Notes: a model not told the origin generated them from the letters alone. Numbered from the stretch's first letter, positions 51,101-60,080 are shown. The stretch: DNA of 64,000 bases from Hymenobacter sp. YIM 151858-1 (GCF_025979705.1 NZ_CP110136.1:558001-622000); one strand, 5' to 3'. Made by a program: numbers and translations.

Positions 51101-51807
51101 AGGTGCTCGAAAAGAACTACGGCTACGGCCACCTGCGCCGCTACCTCAGCTTTTTGCGCCAGTCGTACGAGGTGCCACGCTCCCGCGCCATGGTGCCTTT
51201 GCTGCGGGCCAACAATGCCTTTATGGGCTACCGCAAAGGCCCGCTGGCGCTGTACGCGCTCAGCAAATACATCGGCAAAGAGCAGGTGAACACTGCGCTT
51301 CGGGAGCTGAAACGGAAGCACAGCTCGAAGCAGCCACCGCTGCCCACCACCCTCGATTTGTACCGCGAGATAAAGGCCGTTACGCCCGATTCGCTCCACT
51401 ACTTGCTGCACGACCTGTTCGAGGCCAACACTTACTGGGAGCTGAAAACCGAGCAGGCCGCCGCGGTGCAAACCAAAACCGGCAACTGGCAGGTAACGCT
51501 AGATGTGCAGGCGCACAAAGTAGTAATCGACAGCACCGGCGCCCGGCACGAGCAACCCATGAATGATTGGGTGGAAATAGGGGTAATTGCCCCGCGCGGG
51601 AAGGATGAGGACTATGGCAAGCCGCTGTACCTGCAAAAGCACCGCGTCCGCTCCGGCCACCAGACGATTCAGGTAACCGTGCCCAGCAAACCCGCCCGCG
51701 CCGGCATCGATCCGTACCTGTTACTCGTGGATTTGGATGGCGACAACAACGTGGAGGATGTTAAGACAGCTTCTTCGGTTATGGCCCGGCAAACAGGCAA
51801 CAAGTAG
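48160..51807 (+). CDS. ABC-2 permease fused to M1 family peptidase (copy 2)
   Basis: A 1215-residue paralogue of the preceding protein with the same architecture: two permease blocks (AGAISGDAAARDVQTRMHPLL; LPEYLLFAMLALVVHVVV), then GLGGFIFYNTNVLNKYKTAA, then an M1 domain with HEVAHQFG starting at His951 and Glu in FLAEGLAVYSG, again with 16-residue spacing. It starts in the ATGA overlap with copy 1. Patches of near-identical DNA with copy 1 suggest gene conversion. The two copies plus one ATPase imply a heterodimeric exporter whose halves each carry an external peptidase (inference). Confidence 0.9.
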   Translation: MKFRSIFRYEFRYQLGHVSTWLFFAVLLLFPLLLTKLGTPSDGTYNNGPASIAFFTVFGNVVWLLMAGAISGDAAARDVQTRMHPLLYTTPVSKAKYLGGRFLAAFALNALLLLIVQVGLILGFYTPGWKSQLLGPFLPVAYLTAYAFLALPIAFVGTAVQFCLAQLNGRGMGSYVGSVLLFITSHFIVMIAAKAVGWWDLTKLLDLVGFASIVSGQIETWTTAEKNTRLIELAGLFGWNRMLWLGLAAGVLAFTYHGFRFGNPAVSRGWAPFKRRAKATSATPAAAPSLASRPVTLPQVSRTFGFATDVRQTLAVAWSSFGKVARSRIGLPVVALIALGSALVGSEFMEQNSIPIFPTTQQVVDFLTTPLGNVKTPWIVLPLLIMYFAGELVWREREAGLSEISDAAPVSEWALLVGKFLGLSLLIATWMLILLLGGMLLQLILGYDKFEVGLYLQALFGLQLPEYLLFAMLALVVHVVVNQKYLGHLVLLLVLGFMGFAAKLGVHHNLLVFGAAPDWWYTDIRGFGSSLGPWVWFKLYWAAWALLLAVAARLLWARGKENDLGARNQLARSRFTPATAATAAVAGGLVLGLGGFIFYNTNVLNKYKTAADVTEQRAEYERRYARYADVLQPQVAGAKLRVELYPERQEVTIQGTYRLVNRSTLALDTIHLAPALGAETSAVSFGRPAKQVLNDDEHGHRIYTLQQPLQPGDSLRLSFRVDGKPKGFTNNGSTALVEANGTYLMSQDVLPAIGYQPLRELREASARKQYGLSVRPEIPSLYDVAARQKSTRGDWMTFDAVVGTAAEQVAVAPGTLRRTWAEGGRRYFHFVTDAPTQNQAAFFSANYAVRNVQWHNPKLANSKPVAISLYYFPGHTANVERMLRSVRASLDYYTEQFGPYSYGHLTIIERAGTEGELNAEASTIDYGEQFALMNPDDSPRGFDLPYYVLAHEVAHQFGLGFASVEGAPFLAEGLAVYSGMQVLEKNYGYGHLRRYLSFLRQSYEVPRSRAMVPLLRANNAFMGYRKGPLALYALSKYIGKEQVNTALRELKRKHSSKQPPLPTTLDLYREIKAVTPDSLHYLLHDLFEANTYWELKTEQAAAVQTKTGNWQVTLDVQAHKVVIDSTGARHEQPMNDWVEIGVIAPRGKDEDYGKPLYLQKHRVRSGHQTIQVTVPSKPARAGIDPYLLLVDLDGDNNVEDVKTASSVMARQTGNK

Positions 51808-52118
51808 CGACTTTATGCTTACTCAATTCCTGCACAACAACTTACGAAGGGAACACCGTGCTGCGGCTGTGCCCAGCCAGCACTACCACCTAGGGGTGCG
51901 TCAATCATGGCCGTGGTGAAAAAGTGTGGTACAAAAGCTGAACGGCGCAAGCCAGCAGGCGGGCGTGCCACCGCCTGCCGACAGCCGAGAGCGGACAGGT
52001 TTCCGAAAGCGGCACCTTGCTGGTGTCCACAATCGGAGGCATTTAGGTAAACTGGAACGGGACCAGGAAGAGGGTTCACTTCATTGCCCTCGTGGCCCTG
52101 CCTTGTTGACCCGTTTGT
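51808..52118. other. Gene-free segment between the ABC operon and a recombinase remnant
   Basis: About 310 nt. A CCTAGG is at 51890, the last before a 7.5-kb stretch without any. Open frames here lack recognisable protein features. No terminator hairpin was recognised after the ABC operon. Confidence 0.45.
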
Positions 52119-52560
52119 ATGCATTTTGGCTATACCCGCGTCTTGGCCAAAGAACAACAGCTCGATGCCCAAACTCGACCATCTCAAGGCCGCAGGAATC
52201 AACCACCTATCTCAGGAAAAGCCAGCGGCACCACCACACAACGGCTGGTGCTCACCTAGTTACGGGTTGCCCTGCGCGCCGGCGAAACCGTGGCCGTAGC
52301 TCGCGTGAACCGGCTAGGCCGCAACAGCGCCCACATCATGCAGGCGGTGGCCGACCTGCACGCCCGGCAGGTGCGTTTCGCACCCCCACACGTGGGCACC
52401 AACACGGCCAAGCCCGCCGGGTGCGGGCATCTTCGCTGCGCTGGCCGAGCACGGCCGCGAAAACATCCGTAACCGGGCCATGACGGGCATCATCTTGCCT
52501 AAGGAGCAGGCACCTGAGCCGCCGCCCGGGGCACGCTGCGAGGCCGGTCAGGTTGCAGGT
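52119..52560 (+). pseudogene. Decayed serine recombinase (resolvase/invertase family)
   Basis: Reading across frames restores a serine recombinase. The first frame gives MHFGYTRVLAKEQQLDAQ (family start GYARVS...Q..LD.Q, with the catalytic Ser position now Leu). A shift gives LDHLKAAGINHLSQEK; another gives ASGTTTQRLVLT, a TAG stop, then LRAGETVAVARVNRLGRNSA and HIMQAVADLHARQVRF; a last shift gives GIFAALAEHGRENIRNRAMTG. At least three frameshifts, one stop and the lost catalytic Ser show it is inactive. The C-terminal DNA-binding part is not clear. Confidence 0.85.
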
Positions 52561-52701
52561 CCCACCGGCCGCTGGTATGTCCGTGTTCAAACCGTGGCCG
52601 CCACAGGCATCAGCTAGTCGAGCGGCAAGCGCTACCGGCGGCAGTTGGCCCCGTAAGCCGGTGCCGCAGCACGGCGTGGCTGTCGGGGATAAACCGGCCA
52701 A

Positions 52702-55700
52702 TCATGCAGGCGGTTGAGCAGGCAAGGGCAGGCGGATGCGCACGTAGGCACCCCCGGTGGGGGCGTTGCCTGTTTCCAGCTGGCCCCCAAGCAAGGCCAC
52801 CCGGTCGCGGATGCTGCGCAGGCCAAGCCCGGGGCGGTTTGTGGCGGCCGGGGCAAAACCCGCGCCGTTGTCTTCTACCCGCAGCAGCACCCAGCCCGGA
52901 GTGGTTTCCAGCTCCAGCGTAGCCGCCGTGGCACCGTGGGCGTGCTTAACAATGTTTTGGACCAGCTCCTGCGCAATGCGGTAGAGGGCCAACTCGAGGG
53001 CGGGCGTCAGCGGAGCTGCATCCTGATCAAGTTCGACGTGGCTGCGCAAGTGCAAATGCGGGGTGCTCATCTTGCGCCCGATGTCGTGCAGGGCCGCCGA
53101 CAAGCCGAACTCTTCCAGCGCCATGGGCACGAGCTCGTGCGAGAGGGCCCGCGTTTGGTGAATGGCCTCGCTTAGCAGCTTGTCGGCCTCGGCGCTGGCA
53201 GCGGCCAGGGCGGGGGCCGACCCCAGCAGCGGGGCGCGAAGTTGGTCGAGGCGCAGCTTGGTGGCGTAAAGAATTTGGCCGATGCCGTTGTGCAGGCTTT
53301 CGGCCAGGCGCTTGCGCTCGGCCTCCTGAGCGGCCTGAACGGCCTGAAACAAAGCCAGTTGCTGCGTCAGACGCAGGCGCAGGTTGTCGGCTTCAAGGCG
53401 CTGCAGCTCGCTAATATCCAGATCCACGCCCAGCACGCGTGCGGGCTGTCCGGCTTCGTCGGGCAGCGCCACGGCTTTTAAGCGCACCGTTTTAATTTCG
53501 CCGGCTACGCGCAGGCGCAGCGTTTCCTCAAAGCCTTCGCCGGCCCGGAGTAGGCGCACCAAGTTTTCGGCCCGGTCCCGATTCTCGTCCAGCACAGCCC
53601 CGAGGTAGTAGTCGGGCGACACGGCGCTGCCCACGGGCAAGCCGAACAGGTGGTACATGCCTTCGGACCAGCGCAAGGTGCCGGTAGCCAGCTCGTAGTC
53701 CCAGCTGCCGAGGCCGGCCACGGCTTCGGCCTGCTCCAAGAGGCGCAGGTTGCGCAGGCGCTCCTGCTCAGCCCGCTTGCGGGGGGTGATGTCTTCGCCG
53801 ATGACCAGCACGCCGTCGTCGCCGAGCTTGGTGGCGTTGGAACGGAACCAGCCCGTGAGCGTACCGTCGGCGTAAGACAGCTCCCGGTCGTCCCGCTCAC
53901 CGGTTTCGATTACGCGGCGGTAAGAGGGCAGCAAGCCTCCGCTTTCCACCTCAGGAAACAATTCCGAATAGCGCCGGCCCACCAGCTGCCGCCCACCGGC
54001 TACTTGTTCGGCGGCGGGGTTGACGAAGATGTACTCCAGATCCACGATGCGCCCCTGCTTGTCGCGCACGGCCTTGAAAGCGCACACAAAGAAGGTAAGG
54101 GCCTCGGCAATGGCGTGCAGCAGGTCGCGGTTTTCCTGCAGCTGCTGGGTGCGCCGCGCCACACGTTCCTCCAGTTGGGCGTTGAGCTGGGCCAGTTGAG
54201 CCTCGCTGGTGCGCAGGCCTTCCTCGGCCTGCTTGCGGGCGGTAATGTCGAAGTTAACGCCTGCCCCGCGCACGGGCCGGCCCTGGTCATCGAAATAGAA
54301 GCGCCCGTGGCAGGCCATCCAATGGATGCTGCCGTCGGCCCAGCGCACCCGCACCTCAAACTGCAGTTCGCCCGTTTCCAGCGCGCGGGCAAAGCCGGCG
54401 TCGAATGCCGCCCGGTCGTCTTCCAGCACGTGGTGGCGGGCAATTTCCTGTCCCCAGGCAGACTGCGAGCTATCGTAACCGAAAATTTGGTCGTGGCGCA
54501 AGCTGCGGTAGCTTGAAGGGTCGTTGGTCAGGTCCAGGTACCAGGTGCCCATCTCGGCCGCTTCCACGGCGATTTGCAGCCGCTCCTGCGCGTCGTGCAG
54601 GGCGGCTTCGGCACGGGCGCGTTCCACGGCGGCCCAGGTGCGCTCAGCGGCTTCCTGTATCAGCGCCACGTCGTCGCCGCTCCACTTGCGCGGGGTTAGG
54701 TGCTGCGCGGCGAAGGAGGCCACCCAGCGTCCTTCTTTGAGGAGCGGCACGGCCAGCAAGGCCGCCAGGTTCACCGCCCGGCACTCGGCGCGCGCCGCCT
54801 CGCTTAGGTTCGGGTCGGTTTCGGCGTCGGCGATGCGCACCAGTCGGCCGGCGCGCAGCTCCTGGCCCGCCCAGCCAAAATCCTCCACCCGGCCGCGGCC
54901 GATGAGCGGTGGCACGCCTTCGCGCACGTAGTTGTCGGCCACCACCCAGTGCTCGTAGTCCGGCTCAATGTCGACGTAATACACGCGGTCGGCCGCCAGA
55001 AATTCGCCCAGCACGCGCATCGCCGCCCGCTGCATGGCCACCGGGTCGGCGAGCGGGCGCAGCGCGTCGCTGAGCTGCAGCAGAAACGCCTGCCGCTGCT
55101 CGTGGCGCTTGCGCTCGGTGATGTCGTTGAACACGCCGGCCACCCGGCGGCTCCCGGGCCCGCCTACGCGCGTGCACTGCATGGTGAACCAGCGGTCGAG
55201 GTGGGCCTGGTAGCCTTCGGTGTGGAGCGGCTCGCCGGTTTGGTACACGCGGGTCAGGGCGTCGAGCCAGCTTTGCTCGAGGTTCGGCATCAGTTCGCTG
55301 GCCTTCCGGCCGTTGGCGTCGGCCAGCCCGGTGTGCCGGGCGAAGGCGCCGTTTGTTTCCCGGTAGACGAGGTCCACCACCTGCTCATGCTCATTCACCA
55401 CCAGCTCCTGGAGGCAGAAGCTTTCGTCGATGGATTCGAATATGGTGCGGTATTTTGCTTCCGACTCGCGCAGGGCTTCCTCGGCGCGGGCACGTTCCAG
55501 CCGCAGCCACACCCGGGCCGCCACCTCCTGCAGCAGCCCGATGTCGTCGGGCGCCCATGCGCCTGGCTCGGAACGGCACACGCCCAGGTCAAACAGCCAG
55601 CGCCCCTCAGCCACGTAGGGCGTATTCACCAGCGCCCGGACGCCGATGGCGCGGTATGCCGCGGCCTGCGCGGCCGGGCGCTGGCCGTCGTCTACGTCGC

Positions 55701-58700
55701 TGACAATCATGGGCTGGCCCGCCGCCAGCCGCTGGTTGTCTTCCTCGGTGTGGAAGGTGGCCAGAGGATACGTGCCGGTCATGGTTGGCAGCCCGGCCGG
55801 GTGGGCGTGGTGCAACACGGTGCACTCTCCGGCTTCCGCGTCGACGGCGACGCAGAAGCAGTGCACCAGCTGCAAGTGCTCGGTCAGGCGCTGGCCCGCC
55901 AGCTCCATTACCTCCTCCACGGTGCTCAGCGGCGCGAAGTCGCTCATCAGGCCGGCTATAAACGCCAGGTTCGCCTCGCGGCGCTTGCGCTCGGTGATGT
56001 CGCGGAACACGACGGCAATAAGCGGGCTGCCCTCGCTACCGACGCGCGCATAGTACAGGCTAAACCAGCGGTCCGTGTCGGCGTGGTAGTCTTCCATCCG
56101 TTCGCCAACGCCGGTTTGGTACACGCGGGTGAGGGTGTCCATCCACGGCAGCTCTGTGTTGGGAAACAGCTCGCTGGCTTTGCGGCCGACGACATCTCGC
56201 GCGCCCGACTGCCGCGCAAAGGCGGGGTTGGCCTCGTGGTAGAGGATGTCGACCGCCTGGCCCCGTTCGTCCAGGAGTACCTCGTAGAGCGCGAAGCCCT
56301 CGTCGATGTTCTCGAACAGGGTGCGGTATTTTTCTTCCGAGGCGCGCAGGGCGGCTTCGGCGCGGGCGCGCTCGATGCGTGGGAACACACGGGCCGTAAT
56401 TTCCTGCAGCAGCCCGATTTCGTCGGGTCGCCACTCCCGGGGCTCACGGCTGGTAACGGCGATATGCCCCACCCATTTTCCCTCCTGCAGAAAGGGGACG
56501 GTTACAAAACTACCGACCTGAATGCTGGCGTAACTCTCCGCGTTGCTGCGCTCGTCTTGGGCGGTGTTGCGCATGATGAACACCTCGCCGGCGCGCTGCG
56601 ACTGACGGTATTCTTCGGTGAGGTACTCGTCCAACCGGTAGCTTTGTTTCAGGCTTTGCACCTCGGCGGCCGACCAGCCTTGGTTAACCGTTAGTATTCC
56701 CCCGATGTCGTCGACATCCACAAAATAACAGCCCGATAATGCGAGATAGGCTCCAACGCGCTTGGTAACTGCCTGCATGATGTCGTCGGACGCGGAGAGC
56801 ACGGACAAGTCGTGGCTGACCTCGGCCAGCAAAGCGACGTTTAACTCGCGGCGCTTGCGTTCGGTGACGTCGTTGAAGAGCACGCCCACCTGCCGGGCTT
56901 CGGCCGGCCCGATGCGGAAGGCGTGCGCATCAAACCAGCGCCCGAGCTGGTCGACGTGGTACTCCAGGCGCTCGGCCTGCCCGGTGCGGGCTACGCGGCC
57001 ATACACCTCAAACCAGCGCGGCTCCAGGTCGGGCACCAGCTCGCGCACGGTTTTGCCCCGGGCCTCGGCCGGCAGGCCCGAGTGCTGCACAAACGCCGGG
57101 TTGAACTCCAAGTAGCGGAAATCGACGGCGTGCTGCCCGGTTTCATCGAAGAGCAGCTGCAGCCGGCAGAAGCCCTGGGTGGTGGCCGCCAGCAGGGCGT
57201 GGTAGTTGTCGGTGGCTTGGCGGGCCAGCTCGTCCTTAAGGCGCAGGATTTCGGCTTCGGCCTGTTGGCGCTCGGTCACATCTTCCCAGGTGTGCACCAG
57301 CCGTTCGCCGTCGAGCGGGGTGTTGGTAATGGCAAACCACATTTGGCGGCCCCGGAACTGGGCTTCGTGGACGTAGCTGTTGCGCTGGCCGGTTTCGAGG
57401 ACTTCGCGGAAATGTGGGAGTTGCACCCGAGCGTTTTTGCCGTGTTCGGTGAAGAGCCGGCCGGTGACGTCTTCGCCCAGCATGTCGCGGCTGGCCCGGT
57501 TGATGTACTCGTGCACGAAATCCACGACGGCACCGGCTTCGTTGCGCACGGCCCGGTACACGGCAATGCCGATGTGGGGCGCGTCGATGACGTCCTGGAG
57601 CAAGGTTTTGCTTTCGCGCAGCTCCTGTTCGGCCTGTTTGCGGGCGGTGATGTTGCGGGTGGTGGTGGCCACGCCGTCGTCGAGCTTGACCACCGATTGG
57701 TAAAACCAGCCGTCGAACTGCTCGTGCCGGTAGTGCCGCTCGCGCTGGTCGGGCACGCCGGTTTCGAGCACCTGCCGAAAAGTGTCGAAAATGCCTTCTT
57801 CGATGACGCCGGGGTTACGCTGGCACAGGCGCTGGCCGATGACGTTGCCGTACACCTGCTCAGCGGCGGCGTTGTTCAGCACCCAAGTGAAATCGACTAC
57901 CTGGCCCTGCTCGTCGCGCACGGCCTCGAACACCTGTACCAAATCCAGGGAGCTGTCGATACTGCGGCGCAGCAGCGCCTGGTTTTGTTGCAAGGCCTGC
58001 TCGGCCTGCACCCGCTCGGTAACGTCCTGCACCAGCCCGCGCAGCCCGGTGGGGGTGCCAGCTGCGTCGCAGCGCACCTCGCCGTGGGCTTCGAGGGTGC
58101 GCCACTGCCCGTCGGTGCGGCGGATGCGGCGTCGGTAGGTATAGGGCTGCCGGGTAGCCACGGCCTGGTCGAGCACCTGACGCACAGCGGCCGCGTCGTC
58201 GGGATGCGAACGGGCGTCGATGACCTCCAGCGTGACCTCAAAGGATTGGGGCTCTTCGCCGAAGAGGTGGTACAGGCCGTCGGAAAAGTAAAAGCTTCCC
58301 GTCGTGAGGCCAGCCTCGTAGGAGCCCATGTGGGCCACAGATTCCATGTCGAGCAGCAGCTGGCTGCTGCGCTGCTGAGTGGCCTGGGCGCGGTGGCGGT
58401 CCGTAACATCCTCCCAGAACACCCAGCGCTGCCCGGCCGGGGCGGGGCCCAGGCGCAAGCTCACCCATTGCCGGGCGTGGGGCAGCCACACGTCGGGCGG
58501 CGTATCGCCCGCGGCCAGCAGCCGTTCCAGAGCGGTGGCCAGAGCGGGCGGCAGGGGTGCCTGGGCGAGGGATTGACCGAGTAGGGCGTCGGGTTGGGCC
58601 TTGCACCAGCGGGCCGCCATCGGGTTGACGCGGCAGATGATGCCGTCTTGGTTGAGCACAAGCACGCCCCAGGGCAGCGCGTCGAGCAGCGCGGTGCAGT

Positions 58701-58755
58701 CGGACGGCGCTTCGGGGAATAAAGCGTCGGGCGGAAAGGGTGGAGGCGTGACCAT
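52702..58755 (-). CDS. Giant cytosolic multi-PAS/GAF sensor histidine kinase
   Basis: A 2017-residue kinase without signal peptide or membrane helices. Approximate order: five PAS domains (20-640), GAF, PAS, GAF, PAS, GAF (640-1370), a PAS with PAC (1385-1500), a coiled coil (1500-1540), two more PAS (1540-1775), then a HisKA_3-type dimerisation domain with ERKRLAESLHNGIGQ (phospho-acceptor His1822) and a HATPase with LVQNIVKHAHG and VEDNGAGFAP. This is the NarX/DesK-like kinase class, which usually pairs with a LuxR-type response regulator; none is in the window. Start 58755 begins at the first PAS; the frame extends to 58851. It contains no CCTAGG, unlike its neighbours. Confidence 0.92.
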   Translation of the reverse strand: MVTPPPFPPDALFPEAPSDCTALLDALPWGVLVLNQDGIICRVNPMAARWCKAQPDALLGQSLAQAPLPPALATALERLLAAGDTPPDVWLPHARQWVSLRLGPAPAGQRWVFWEDVTDRHRAQATQQRSSQLLLDMESVAHMGSYEAGLTTGSFYFSDGLYHLFGEEPQSFEVTLEVIDARSHPDDAAAVRQVLDQAVATRQPYTYRRRIRRTDGQWRTLEAHGEVRCDAAGTPTGLRGLVQDVTERVQAEQALQQNQALLRRSIDSSLDLVQVFEAVRDEQGQVVDFTWVLNNAAAEQVYGNVIGQRLCQRNPGVIEEGIFDTFRQVLETGVPDQRERHYRHEQFDGWFYQSVVKLDDGVATTTRNITARKQAEQELRESKTLLQDVIDAPHIGIAVYRAVRNEAGAVVDFVHEYINRASRDMLGEDVTGRLFTEHGKNARVQLPHFREVLETGQRNSYVHEAQFRGRQMWFAITNTPLDGERLVHTWEDVTERQQAEAEILRLKDELARQATDNYHALLAATTQGFCRLQLLFDETGQHAVDFRYLEFNPAFVQHSGLPAEARGKTVRELVPDLEPRWFEVYGRVARTGQAERLEYHVDQLGRWFDAHAFRIGPAEARQVGVLFNDVTERKRRELNVALLAEVSHDLSVLSASDDIMQAVTKRVGAYLALSGCYFVDVDDIGGILTVNQGWSAAEVQSLKQSYRLDEYLTEEYRQSQRAGEVFIMRNTAQDERSNAESYASIQVGSFVTVPFLQEGKWVGHIAVTSREPREWRPDEIGLLQEITARVFPRIERARAEAALRASEEKYRTLFENIDEGFALYEVLLDERGQAVDILYHEANPAFARQSGARDVVGRKASELFPNTELPWMDTLTRVYQTGVGERMEDYHADTDRWFSLYYARVGSEGSPLIAVVFRDITERKRREANLAFIAGLMSDFAPLSTVEEVMELAGQRLTEHLQLVHCFCVAVDAEAGECTVLHHAHPAGLPTMTGTYPLATFHTEEDNQRLAAGQPMIVSDVDDGQRPAAQAAAYRAIGVRALVNTPYVAEGRWLFDLGVCRSEPGAWAPDDIGLLQEVAARVWLRLERARAEEALRESEAKYRTIFESIDESFCLQELVVNEHEQVVDLVYRETNGAFARHTGLADANGRKASELMPNLEQSWLDALTRVYQTGEPLHTEGYQAHLDRWFTMQCTRVGGPGSRRVAGVFNDITERKRHEQRQAFLLQLSDALRPLADPVAMQRAAMRVLGEFLAADRVYYVDIEPDYEHWVVADNYVREGVPPLIGRGRVEDFGWAGQELRAGRLVRIADAETDPNLSEAARAECRAVNLAALLAVPLLKEGRWVASFAAQHLTPRKWSGDDVALIQEAAERTWAAVERARAEAALHDAQERLQIAVEAAEMGTWYLDLTNDPSSYRSLRHDQIFGYDSSQSAWGQEIARHHVLEDDRAAFDAGFARALETGELQFEVRVRWADGSIHWMACHGRFYFDDQGRPVRGAGVNFDITARKQAEEGLRTSEAQLAQLNAQLEERVARRTQQLQENRDLLHAIAEALTFFVCAFKAVRDKQGRIVDLEYIFVNPAAEQVAGGRQLVGRRYSELFPEVESGGLLPSYRRVIETGERDDRELSYADGTLTGWFRSNATKLGDDGVLVIGEDITPRKRAEQERLRNLRLLEQAEAVAGLGSWDYELATGTLRWSEGMYHLFGLPVGSAVSPDYYLGAVLDENRDRAENLVRLLRAGEGFEETLRLRVAGEIKTVRLKAVALPDEAGQPARVLGVDLDISELQRLEADNLRLRLTQQLALFQAVQAAQEAERKRLAESLHNGIGQILYATKLRLDQLRAPLLGSAPALAAASAEADKLLSEAIHQTRALSHELVPMALEEFGLSAALHDIGRKMSTPHLHLRSHVELDQDAAPLTPALELALYRIAQELVQNIVKHAHGATAATLELETTPGWVLLRVEDNGAGFAPAATNRPGLGLRSIRDRVALLGGQLETGNAPTGGAYVRIRLPLPAQPPA

Positions 58756-59429
58756 GCTTAGCAAGCGAAACAAAAGGCTCCGCCACTCAAGTGTACGACA
58801 CTTTTGCCGGCTCAGGCAAGCGCCACGGTAGCAAGCCGGAGCGTAGCGCAAAGGGCTATGCCAGCATTGCGGCTGATTAGGCGAACACGGGCTTGGCGAC
58901 TTTGCAGGCTCCTGGCCGCCACGTAGTCAAGGCTAGCAAGGCGTTGGGCAAGGCAGTTGCCGACGTTCGGCGTGTGGCTGCATCAGCTGAATTTGGCAAT
59001 GGGCGCGTGATAAGCGTGCATGGCCAAGTGCAGATTTATTTCCGGCGCATCGAAGAGCCGCTTCAGCAACAGCCTCGACGCTTTTTAGGCACTGGTTTAC
59101 TCTTACTGCGGGTAGCCCAACTCCTTGTGCCCACCCAAAAAGGAATGGGGTGAGCCAGCGCCCCAAAGTGGGCCGCCGCTGCACGCCGGAGAGGCTTCCA
59201 GGCAGAAGGGCATCCGCTTGGGGCTCCGGAGCTGCGCCTACCGAAGGCACCGGTCGTTCCGGCAGTCGTGGGGCCCACCACCGCCCAAGCGAGGGCAGCT
59301 CAGCATTCCCGCATACATCTTTCTGCCTTACAGTGGGCGTCCCAAGCCCGTCCATTTGTTTGACCTTCGCACCAAATTTTTAACCAAGCGCAATCACGCT
59401 CACTCTACTGATGACTTGTTCGGCGGCAC
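58756..59429. other. Gene-free region upstream of the giant kinase
   Basis: About 670 nt. Several short open frames on both strands (for example 58893-59153 plus and 58933-59355 minus) have skewed composition and no domain. It presumably holds the kinase promoter. It lacks CCTAGG throughout, as does the kinase gene. No transposase remnant was identified with confidence. Confidence 0.5.
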
Positions 59430-60080
59430 CTAGGCTTTCTTCTTCCACTTGATGGTGCAACCAATGGCTTTGGTAGAAGTAGTTTGCACGGGCTGGCCGG
59501 CCAGCAGTTGCGCCATGGCCGTTTCCACGTAACGTTCGGTGGCGGCGCTGCCGTCTTCGGTGTTGTTGTCGATTGCGCCGATGTACGCCACCTTAAAATC
59601 CTGACCCGAGCGCTGCAGTATGTACACGTGCGGGGTGCGGGTAGCGCCGTAGGTGCGGGCCACGTTCTGGGTTTCGTCGAACAAGTAGGGGAAAGCGTAC
59701 TTCTTCTCGGTGGCGCGTTCCTGCATTTTCTCGAACGAGTCGCCGGGGGCAATTTGCGGGTCGTTGGGGTTGATGGCCACTACCGGATAACCCTGCGAGG
59801 CGTATTTCTGGTGCAGGGCCATAATGCGCGATTCGTAGGCTTGGGCGTAGGGGCAAGTGTTGCAGGTGAACACCACGATGTAGCCTTTGGCGCCGGCGTT
59901 GCTGGCCAACGACATCGTTTTGCCATCCACGTTCTTCAGCTTGAAATCTATGGCTTTGTCGCCAACCTTGTAGCCTTCATCGGGGCCAGGGCCGGGGCCG
60001 GGAGTGCGCATGTAGGTGCTAAAGCCGACTATCAGAGCCAGCACCAACAGCAGGGGGAGGATGTACGCTGCTTTCTTCAT
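59430..60080 (-). CDS. Membrane-anchored thioredoxin-fold (redoxin) protein
   Basis: A 216-residue protein with an N-terminal anchor helix (AAYILPLLLVLALIVGFSTY), then an AhpC/redoxin-like thioredoxin fold. YIVVFTCNTCPYAQAYESRI holds the active-site C-N-T-C pair, VVAINPNDPQIAPGDSFEKM follows, and GATRTPHVYILQ supplies the cis-Pro. A C-terminal extension contains an additional Cys (AIGCTIKWKKK). Redox or peroxide-scavenging function in the periplasm is inferred. It is 42 nt downstream of the TlpA-like gene, in one operon. The stop TAG lies in CCTAGG. Confidence 0.88.
   Translation of the reverse strand: MKKAAYILPLLLVLALIVGFSTYMRTPGPGPGPDEGYKVGDKAIDFKLKNVDGKTMSLASNAGAKGYIVVFTCNTCPYAQAYESRIMALHQKYASQGYPVVAINPNDPQIAPGDSFEKMQERATEKKYAFPYLFDETQNVARTYGATRTPHVYILQRSGQDFKVAYIGAIDNNTEDGSAATERYVETAMAQLLAGQPVQTTSTKAIGCTIKWKKKA

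Noticed and set aside
54949-58584. Long plus-strand frames (581 and 553 codons) opposite the giant kinase
   Set aside because: They mirror the kinase coding strand, lack any domain and show shadow-frame composition.
58893-59355. Short frames on both strands upstream of the kinase as possible transposase remnants
   Set aside because: No transposase motif could be recognised in any frame.
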